This document shows, one piece after another, positions 1 to 4,758 of a stretch of 6,052 nucleotides of DNA (its first letter is position 1; every line of letters begins with the position of its first letter). The position numbers and the translations under genes were made by a program. The DNA lies in NCBI GenBank assembly GCA_009781525.1, contig WQXZ01000109.1, positions 1-6,052 on the forward strand, given 5' to 3'. This DNA comes from Coriobacteriia bacterium (GTDB taxonomy: Bacteria > Actinomycetota > Coriobacteriia > Coriobacteriales > UBA8131). Under the pieces are notes generated by a model that saw only the letters and a program-made list of their open reading frames with translations, had not been told where the DNA came from and made no database searches.

Positions 1-278
1 AGCTTGAGGCTGCAGCTGTTCCGCGCCAGCTTGATGAAGTCGATCTCGGCGTGATTAATGGTAATGTAGCTCTGACAGCTGGATTAGATCCCTCAACTGT
101 TCTTGTGACTGAGGATCCAGATTCAGAGGCTGCTCAAACCTATGCCAACGTGTTGGTTGTCGCTGCCGGGCATGAGGAAGATCCTGGCATCGTGGCACTG
201 ATCGAACTACTGAAATCCGATAAGACCAGAGACTTTATCAACGAGAATTATCCAGGTGTTGTTATCCCGATGTTCTAG
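1..278 (+). CDS. metQ: MetQ/NlpA-family methionine ABC transporter substrate-binding lipoprotein, 3' end only
   Basis: This is the C-terminal 91 codons of a gene that begins left of the window; the first complete codon is at position 3 and the stop is TAG at 276-278. The protein is the extracytoplasmic, lipid-anchored binding component of the MetNIQ D/L-methionine importer. The fragment shows the family's C-terminal lobe: the PRQLDEVDLGVING segment matches the usual 'pR.LddvD.aviN' pattern, whose Asn belongs to the ligand pocket in known MetQ structures. It is followed by ALTAGLDP, a TEDPDS segment, YANVLVV, and a final SDKTRDFINENYPGVVIPMF helix and tail typical of the family. The signal peptide, lipobox Cys and the metN/metI partners would lie outside the window and cannot be checked. 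The stretch between EDPDS and YANV is a few residues longer than in the Escherichia coli protein as I recall it. The family call is secure; methionine as substrate is inferred from the family. Confidence 0.85.
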   Translation, partial: LEAAAVPRQLDEVDLGVINGNVALTAGLDPSTVLVTEDPDSEAAQTYANVLVVAAGHEEDPGIVALIELLKSDKTRDFINENYPGVVIPMF

Positions 279-331
279 GTTGGCTTTGTAGTACAGTTTA
301 TATGCAAATCCTGATTTGAATGCGTAATCTC

Positions 332-356
332 ACCGGCCGGGTTTATCCCGGCCGGT
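332..356 (+). terminator. GC-rich hairpin, probable terminator of metQ
   Basis: A perfect 10-bp inverted repeat, ACCGGCCGGG (332-341) and CCCGGCCGGT (347-356), encloses a TTTAT loop 53 bp after the metQ stop. The stem is almost all G/C, so the RNA hairpin would be very stable. No run of T follows on either strand, so it is not a textbook intrinsic terminator. Tail-less hairpins of this kind are common after genes in Actinomycetota. It sits between metQ and the rplS promoter, which fits transcript separation. Confidence 0.65.
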
Positions 357-378
357 TGATCGATGCTCTTAACAGCTC

Positions 379-410
379 CGCGAGCGACGAGATAGCTTTT
401 CTCGCTTGCG
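379..410. repeat. 9-bp inverted repeat abutting the rplS -35 element
   Basis: CGCGAGCGA (379-387) pairs with TCGCTTGCG (402-410) at eight Watson-Crick positions and one G-T wobble, across a 14-nt spacer. The right arm overlaps the proposed -35 hexamer TTGCGT (406-411). In DNA it could be a repressor or activator site. In RNA reading through from metQ it could form a second hairpin, followed by a T-rich TGGTTTT. The role is unknown. Confidence 0.4.
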
Positions 411-435
411 TGGTTTTGGCATTATGCCGTATACT
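406..435 (+). promoter_or_regulatory. Predicted sigma-70-type promoter for rplS(-rnhB)
   Basis: TTGCGT (406-411) matches four of six positions of TTGACA, and TATACT (430-435) matches five of six of TATAAT, with an 18-bp spacer. Transcription would begin near 442 and give a leader of about 75 nt before the rplS ATG. It lies downstream of the metQ hairpin and is the best promoter-like pair in the intergenic region. Position and spacing are seen directly; activity is inferred. Confidence 0.6.
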
Positions 436-481
436 TCACAGTCGCGTCTTTTTGCGCAGGTAATATAACTGACAAGAACAC

Positions 482-495
482 CAGCGTCTTCGCTG
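482..495 (+). other. Small hairpin in the rplS leader
   Basis: CAGCG (482-486) and CGCTG (491-495) form a 5-bp stem around a TCTT loop, 5 nt upstream of the GAAAAGG ribosome binding site (501-507) of rplS. The heptamer GCGTCTT within it also occurs 40 bp earlier at 444-450. Leaders of ribosomal protein genes often carry autoregulatory structures, but this one matches no leader class that I can recognise, so it is recorded only as a structure. Confidence 0.3.
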
Positions 496-517
496 AAATA
501 GAAAAGGTTTATTAAAA

Positions 518-862
518 ATGGACATCATTCGTGCGTTAGAGCAACAACAGATCAAGACAGAGCTCCCGGATTTCAAGGTGGGAGACAGGGTGAAGGTGCA
601 CTATCGCATCATCGAAGGTAATAAAGAGCGTATCCAGGTATTCGAGGGTGATGTCATCAGGCGTCATGGCGCAATGAATCGCGAGACATTCACTGTGCGC
701 AAGCTCTCAAGCAGTATCGGTGTAGAGAGAACTTTTCCGGTTCATTCACCCAAGATCGACAGAATTGAGATAGTCCGCAGAGGTGCGGTCAGGCGAGCCA
801 AGCTCTACTATCTGCGCAAGAAGATCGGTAAGGCTGCACGTATTCGTGAGAAAGGGTTTTAG
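518..862 (+). CDS. rplS: 50S ribosomal protein L19
   Basis: This is a complete 114-residue L19, the usual length for bacteria. L19 sits at the 30S-50S interface of the large subunit and contributes to an intersubunit bridge. Family hallmarks are the start MDIIRALEQQQIK, then PDFKVGDRVKVHYRI (about 17-32), IQVFEGDVIRR (about 39-49), the TFTVRKLSSSIGVERTFP block (about 57-74), HSPKIDRIEIVRRG and the basic tail RRAKLYYLRKKIGKAARIRE. The ATG start is preceded by GAAAAGG (501-507), a modest Shine-Dalgarno sequence with about 10 nt spacing, and the conserved N-terminus leaves no room for another start. The gene has its own predicted promoter at 406-435 and is followed after a short gap by rnhB. The order rplS-rnhB recurs in Gram-positive genomes, sometimes with ylqF/rbgA or lepB between them; neither is present here. 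Confidence 0.98.
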   Translation: MDIIRALEQQQIKTELPDFKVGDRVKVHYRIIEGNKERIQVFEGDVIRRHGAMNRETFTVRKLSSSIGVERTFPVHSPKIDRIEIVRRGAVRRAKLYYLRKKIGKAARIREKGF

Positions 863-877
863 ACCCTGCTGGTGACC

Positions 878-891
878 AGGAGAAAACGATT
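878..891 (+). promoter_or_regulatory. Strong ribosome binding site pointing to an ATT start for rnhB
   Basis: AGGAG (878-882) is followed by six bases and then ATT (889-891), which is in frame with rnhB. The frame is open back to the TGA at 847-849 and has no ATG, GTG or TTG before the TTG at 913. That TTG is 30 nt from this Shine-Dalgarno sequence and has no good one of its own. An ATT start therefore explains the site best. Confidence 0.55.
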
Positions 892-912
892 AACTCCCAA
901 GAACTGACAGCT

Positions 913-1659
913 TTGATTCGAGCTGCTTCAGGTGACGAACTTGAGCAGCTCGTTTTGCGTTATGGCGATGATCCGCGCAGAGGTGTCCAGCGCGCTCTTG
1001 CTGCTGCCTTGCATAGATCCGAGGAGCTGGCGGTAGAGCAAGACCGTCTTGATGGTCTGTATGGAACGATCGATGCGGCGGCGAGCAATGCTGTCATCAT
1101 CGGTATTGACGAAGTCGGCAGAGGGGCAATAGCAGGGCCCTTGTATGTCGCTGCGGTGGTGCTGCCACCACGTCCTCGGCTACCTGGCCTTGACGACTCT
1201 AAGCGACTATCCGCCAGGCAACGCCAATCACTGGCTACCATGATCACAGACGTTGCGATTGCTATAGGGTTGTCGAGTGTTGAGGCAAGCGAGATCGATC
1301 GTATCGGTATGTCTGCTGCACTAAGACTAGCCATAAGCACAGCGTTGTCACATATCGAACTTGAACCCGACCTGGTGTTGCTGGACGGCAATCGGTTGGG
1401 TATTCATCCAAAAGAGCGTGCCATAATCAGCGGCGATAGCCTGGAGGCACCGATCGCTGCGGCTTCGATCATTGCCAAAGTAACACGCGATGAGCTGATG
1501 GTTGAGGTAGCAAGATCTCATCCAGAATACTCTTTTGAATCCAATAAAGGTTATGCGTCACCAGAGCATATCGCCGCGCTGCAACTGCATGGAGCGACCG
1601 ATATGCATCGGAAGAGCTTTCTGACCAACATTCTCAGCGGGCAGGAGAGGTTGTTCTAG
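913..1659 (+). CDS. rnhB: Ribonuclease HII
   Basis: RNase HII cleaves the RNA strand of RNA:DNA hybrids and nicks 5' of single ribonucleotides embedded in DNA, starting ribonucleotide excision repair in the cytoplasm. Numbered from the TTG at 913 (248 residues), the metal-binding residues are Asp66 and Glu67 in GIDEVGRGAIAGP, Asp158 in VLLDGN and Asp193 in AKVTRDELM. LDDSKRLS (93-100) and NKGYASPEH (211-219) are further family signatures. About 60 residues precede the catalytic domain. They include a DDPRRGVQRALAAAL helix resembling the N-terminal extension of Bacillus subtilis RNase HII, which the short E. coli enzyme lacks. The coordinates use the first canonical start codon. I think the true start is the ATT at 889, which adds eight residues (M-NSQELTA) and fits both the ribosome binding site and the longer N-terminus of relatives. 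It is probably cotranscribed with rplS; a 138-bp gap follows it. Confidence 0.96.
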   Translation: MIRAASGDELEQLVLRYGDDPRRGVQRALAAALHRSEELAVEQDRLDGLYGTIDAAASNAVIIGIDEVGRGAIAGPLYVAAVVLPPRPRLPGLDDSKRLSARQRQSLATMITDVAIAIGLSSVEASEIDRIGMSAALRLAISTALSHIELEPDLVLLDGNRLGIHPKERAIISGDSLEAPIAAASIIAKVTRDELMVEVARSHPEYSFESNKGYASPEHIAALQLHGATDMHRKSFLTNILSGQERLF

Positions 1660-1695
1660 GGTCTGGATAATCTGACGCTCGAAAGCGCGCAATAT

Positions 1696-1761
1696 TTTAA
1701 GACAGGTTACAACTGGGTTTAAGATAGATTTAAGTTGCATGCTAATGGTTTTTAAGCTCTT
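1696..1761. repeat. Six-unit 11-bp tandem array of TTTAAG-type repeats, candidate operator
   Basis: Exact TTTAAG hexamers start at 1696, 1718, 1729 and 1751, so their spacings are 22, 11 and 22 bp, all multiples of 11. The two empty slots hold degenerate copies, TTACAA at 1707 and TGCTAA at 1740. The first and third full units, TTTAAGACAGG and TTTAAGATAGA, agree at 9 of 11 positions. Direct repeats at one per helical turn are the pattern bound by tandem OmpR/PhoB-family response regulators; examples are the PhoB boxes and the B. subtilis PhoP TT(A/T)ACA-type hexamers. The last hexamer ends 10 bp before a -10-like element. The array is plain in the sequence; the regulator is unknown. Confidence 0.6.
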
Positions 1762-1766
1762 GCGTT

Positions 1767-1772
1767 CATACT
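1767..1772 (+). promoter_or_regulatory. Candidate -10 element of the yraN-comM-dprA-trmFO operon
   Basis: CATACT matches four of six TATAAT positions and would give a transcript start near 1779, about 19 nt before the chosen yraN start. No good -35 lies 16-18 bp upstream (ATGGTT at best), and the TTTAAG array occupies that place, as expected for a promoter that depends on an activator. The evidence is weak when taken alone. Confidence 0.35.
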
Positions 1773-1797
1773 TCCGTCTAAACGATTGGAGATGGAA

Positions 1798-2169
1798 GTG
1801 ATTGACACACGAAAGCAAGTTGGTGCTGAAGGCGAAGAGTATGCAGTGCGCTATCTCGAGGCTGAAGGCTTTAAGGTAATCGAGCGAAACTGGCGCTGTG
1901 ATATTGGCGAGGCGGATGTTATCGCGATTGAGTGCGAAACCCTGGTTTTCGTCGAGGTAAAAACCAGGCGGAAGCTGGGCGCTGGTTTTCCGGAAGAGTC
2001 AGTGAACAGAGCCAAGCGGCGGAAGTATGAGGTAATCGCTGCATACTATCTCAGCCAAGAGAAACACCCATCGATGCGAGTCCGGTTCGATGTTATATCA
2101 ATAATATTCACTGGAGACAAACAGGCTTTTCTCAGACACCACCGAGATGCTTTTGCCACGGGAGAGTAA
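1798..2169 (+). CDS. yraN: YraN / UPF0102 family PD-(D/E)XK endonuclease-like protein
   Basis: This is a small protein of a conserved family with a Holliday-junction-resolvase/restriction-endonuclease fold; its cellular role is not firmly established. Numbered from GTG 1798 (123 residues, normal for the family), it shows the opening GAEGEEYAVRYLEAEGF (9-25), the family-typical NWRC (31-34), then GEADVIA with Asp40 and VEVKTR with Glu53 and Lys55, the D-ExK nuclease core, and VRFDVISI (95-102) near the end. Three in-frame starts are possible: TTG 1786, ATG 1792 and GTG 1798. GGAG (1788-1791) touches the ATG directly but stands an ideal 6 nt from the GTG, so GTG is preferred. The gene heads the operon, 2 bp before comM. 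Neighbouring comM and dprA suggest work on recombination or incoming DNA, which is an inference. Confidence 0.92.
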   Translation: MIDTRKQVGAEGEEYAVRYLEAEGFKVIERNWRCDIGEADVIAIECETLVFVEVKTRRKLGAGFPEESVNRAKRRKYEVIAAYYLSQEKHPSMRVRFDVISIIFTGDKQAFLRHHRDAFATGE

Positions 2170-2171
2170 TC

Positions 2172-3743
2172 GTGGTAAAAGGTGAGAGAGTCGGCTTTGT
2201 AGATACAGCAACGATACATGGCATCGAGGCGCTTCCGGTTACTGTGGAGGTCAGTGTCGGAAGTGGATTGCCAGGGTTTCATATAATCGGCCTGCCTGAT
2301 CTGGCTGTTAAAGAAGCAACCCGAAGAGTAAGACAGGCAATCAAAGCTTCAGGTTATAAAATCAACAACGCGTTGGTGATAGTGAACCTGGCTCCATCAT
2401 CTATGCGGAAGATCGGGTCTGGGTTTGACCTCCCGATCGCTATTGCATACCTGTTGGCAACTGGGCAGGTTGAAGCGGACTTGATAACAGGGCGTCTATT
2501 TATCGGAGAGCTCTCACTTGACGGCAAGGTCAAGGCTGTACAGGGGCAGCTTGCATACGAAAGCTTAGCCAAGCAGCTGGGCAAGGTGCTGGTGACTGGA
2601 GGTTCGAGAAGTGGTGTGCCTGAATCGGTAAACGATCCTTCCAGTGCAGTCGGGAGCGCCCAGTCCGGGCAGCTTTGCCTGGAGCACCTGAAAGACCTGC
2701 ACCAAGCCCACTTTGTTGTCATGCAGAACGTACACAACCAAGCTGCTGGCAGTTCGCTTGACTACGCAGATATCGCAGGAAACGATACAGCAAAACGTGC
2801 TCTACAGATAGCAGCAGCAGGGGAGCATGGTTTAATGATGATCGGTCCACCTGGAGCAGGCAAGACCATGTTGGCACGGCGTTTATCCACCATACTGCCA
2901 CCACTTGAGCAAGAGAAGCGACTTGAGAGCGCCGTTATCCATTCGGTTGCCGGGCTGCCATTTGCGCATATCCTGGCTGGAGATCGACCGTTTCGCTCAC
3001 CACACCATGGTGCGTCCAGAGCAGGCATGATAGGCGGAGGCACCCCAATCGTACCCGGCGAGATCACCCTTGCTCACAATGGAGTTCTGTTCCTGGATGA
3101 GCTACCAGAGTTCGGCAGCTCGGTTCTGCAGCTGCTTCGCCAACCGGTCGAAATGGGCTATGTAACCTTGGCAAGAGCCGCTGGAACCTTTACTTTTCCT
3201 GCTCAGTTCATGCTGGTGGCTGCGGCGAACCCGTGCCCCTGCGGTTTCTTTGGCGATAATCAGCGAAACTGTTCATGCACCCCCGCGCAGATCAGCAGGT
3301 ACATCGGCCATATCGGCGGACCACTGATCGATCGCATCAGCCTGATTGTTGATATTCGCAGGTCAGCTGCAGCGGATGTATTGGCAACAGGTCACGGAAC
3401 CTCATCGGCAGAGCTGAAAGACGGGGTTTTGGCAGCCAGAGATTTTGCCATGTGGAGAAGTTCGCAAGAACACAGCAGAGTGCCGGATGCACTGGACGCT
3501 CTGCCAGACTCAGCAACAAGGAAGCCTGTTTCGAATGAGGCAGCGCTGCTTGCTGCCTGCAAACTGGGTGCTCGCGAGCAGGCCTTCCTTGAAATGGCTG
3601 CAGATCGTTACCGCCTCAGTGGTAGAGGAATCATCTCAACATTGGCTGTTGCACGCACTATCGCAGACATCGAAGAAAAGCCAGCGGTACAGCAAGAGCA
3701 TCTTATGGAAGCAATCGGCTATAGGCCACGAGGAGATCAATGA
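2172..3743 (+). CDS. comM: ComM/YifB-family AAA+ ATPase, Mg-chelatase-like competence helicase
   Basis: ComM is a hexameric AAA+ helicase shown in Vibrio and relatives to drive branch migration while transformed single-stranded DNA integrates. This 523-residue protein has the full architecture. A Lon-S5/ChlI-like N-terminal domain (about 1-180) carries GLPGFHIIGLPDLAVKEA and the NLAPSSMRKIGSGFDLPIA segment. The AAA+ domain has Walker A GPPGAGKT (225-232), RPFRSPHHGASRAGMIGGG (272-290), Walker B VLFLDE (305-310), a four-Cys motif C355-x-C357 and C367-x-C369 that may bind metal, and LIDRIS with Arg388. The C-terminal Mg-chelatase-type domain has LSGRGI (482-487) and VARTIADIE. It ends at GYRPRGDQ without the RxIDR-type tail of E. 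coli YifB. The GTG start has GGGAG (2160-2164) 7 nt upstream, inside the last codons of yraN, so translation is probably coupled. The stop overlaps the dprA start. Confidence 0.96.
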   Translation: MVKGERVGFVDTATIHGIEALPVTVEVSVGSGLPGFHIIGLPDLAVKEATRRVRQAIKASGYKINNALVIVNLAPSSMRKIGSGFDLPIAIAYLLATGQVEADLITGRLFIGELSLDGKVKAVQGQLAYESLAKQLGKVLVTGGSRSGVPESVNDPSSAVGSAQSGQLCLEHLKDLHQAHFVVMQNVHNQAAGSSLDYADIAGNDTAKRALQIAAAGEHGLMMIGPPGAGKTMLARRLSTILPPLEQEKRLESAVIHSVAGLPFAHILAGDRPFRSPHHGASRAGMIGGGTPIVPGEITLAHNGVLFLDELPEFGSSVLQLLRQPVEMGYVTLARAAGTFTFPAQFMLVAAANPCPCGFFGDNQRNCSCTPAQISRYIGHIGGPLIDRISLIVDIRRSAAADVLATGHGTSSAELKDGVLAARDFAMWRSSQEHSRVPDALDALPDSATRKPVSNEAALLAACKLGAREQAFLEMAADRYRLSGRGIISTLAVARTIADIEEKPAVQQEHLMEAIGYRPRGDQ

Positions 3744-4732
3744 GTGCGTATACGATGCCTTATCCAGGTTTTGAGCAACATGAGTTGTCACTTGACAACA
3801 TCGATTATCCAGAGATTCTTATTGGTCTGCCTGACCCGCCAAAGAAACTCTATATGATCGGAAACAAAGGCGCTCTATTACAGCCTGCAATAGCAATTGT
3901 CGGTTCTCGCAAAGCCACGCCCTACGGACTGCTCTGCGCGACTCGTTTTGCCAAAAGAGCAGCTGCTCACAATCTGGTAGTTATCTCTGGTGGAGCTGTC
4001 GGATGTGATCAAGCGGCGCACCATGGGGCACTAGAGCTCAGTACCCCAACCATTGTCGTGCTGGGCTGTGGTGCGGACGTGATGTATCCGAGTGACTCCG
4101 GGCAATTGTTCACTCAGGTGCTTTTAAGTGGTGGCTTGATAGTCTCAGAGCTACCCTGGGGTTCTCCACCGGTCGGTTGGGCTTTCGTAAAACGCAACAG
4201 AATCATTGCAGGACTTGCGCTGGCTACACTGATTATCGAAGCTGGTATGCCCAGTGGAACCTTCTCAACCGCCGATGCCGCGCTATCGCTGGGTAGGGAA
4301 CTGCTGGTAGTACCCGGCTCCATACTATCCAAGCAGTCAGCTGGCTGCAATCATCTGATAGCCCAGGGAGCCTGGCCGATCATCGACGATAAGAGTTTTG
4401 ATACAGCTCTTCGTGATATCTACGTTGAGCCAAGGATGAAGCTCGGATTCGTCGAAGACAGTCAGGTTGCCACCGCTTCGCTGGCTCAAACCGAAGGCGA
4501 TGAGACCGGCTTCAGCTACGAGGGTGATGAGCTTCACGATGATATAGAGACATCTGATGACCAGCAAAAGGCAGCACTGCTGCAGAGGTTACGTATCATG
4601 CCTTCTCATCCTGACGAGCTTGTTGGTACCTATGGTAAAGATGTCGTCGAGGTGATACGCTATCTGTCATTACTTGAATTTCAAGGGCAGGTGATTCGCC
4701 TGTTAGATGGTCGATTCGCGGCTAGCTTTTGA
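3740..4732 (+). CDS. dprA: DNA-processing protein DprA/Smf
   Basis: DprA binds incoming single-stranded DNA during transformation, protects it and loads RecA. The protein has 330 residues. A short N-terminal segment (about 1-45) stands where longer homologues have a SAM-like domain. The Rossmann-like DprA core follows: IVGSRKATPYG (53-63), VISGGAVGCDQAAHHGAL (81-98), VVLGCGADVMYP (106-117), LIVSELPWG (133-141), KRNRIIAGL (151-159), IIEAGMPSGTFSTADAAL (165-182) and NHLIAQGA (204-211). After an acidic linker (about 251-275), a winged-helix-like C-terminal domain (about 276-330) includes PDELVGTYG and VIRYLSLLEFQGQVIRLLDGRF. The common SGxARGID loop is here SGGAVGCD, keeping the Asp but replacing the Arg; I recall this style from coriobacterial DprA. 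The ATG lies in an ATGA overlap with comM, with AGGAG (3731-3735) 4 nt upstream, so the two genes are translationally coupled. Confidence 0.96.
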   Translation: MSAYTMPYPGFEQHELSLDNIDYPEILIGLPDPPKKLYMIGNKGALLQPAIAIVGSRKATPYGLLCATRFAKRAAAHNLVVISGGAVGCDQAAHHGALELSTPTIVVLGCGADVMYPSDSGQLFTQVLLSGGLIVSELPWGSPPVGWAFVKRNRIIAGLALATLIIEAGMPSGTFSTADAALSLGRELLVVPGSILSKQSAGCNHLIAQGAWPIIDDKSFDTALRDIYVEPRMKLGFVEDSQVATASLAQTEGDETGFSYEGDELHDDIETSDDQQKAALLQRLRIMPSHPDELVGTYGKDVVEVIRYLSLLEFQGQVIRLLDGRFAASF

Positions 4733-4758
4733 CGCGATGACAGGAGATAGAAAGCAAG

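Noticed and set aside
435..466. Alternative rplS promoter TTCACA (435-440) with TAATAT (461-466)
   Set aside because: Both hexamers look good, but the 20-bp spacer is too long for normal sigma-70 use; the 406-435 pair has an acceptable 18-bp spacer.
960..1391. 143-codon open frame on the minus strand inside rnhB
   Set aside because: It lies wholly antisense to a clearly conserved RNase HII, is Ser/Arg-rich low-complexity translation as expected from a shadow frame, and resembles no family I know.
1676..1698. Possible terminator after rnhB (CGCT-CGAA-AGCG followed by AATATTTT)
   Set aside because: The stem has only 4 bp, seven intervening bases precede a short T run, and the T run merges with the first TTTAAG repeat. 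It is too weak to call.
1558..1818. 86-codon minus-strand open frame covering the rnhB-yraN gap
   Set aside because: It overlaps the conserved end of rnhB and the repeat array, has no family resemblance, and its composition simply mirrors the intergenic repeats.
3445..3774. 109-codon + strand open frame spanning the comM-dprA junction
   Set aside because: It overlaps the conserved C-terminus of ComM in another frame and the start of dprA, has no ribosome binding site of note, and its translation has no recognisable motif.
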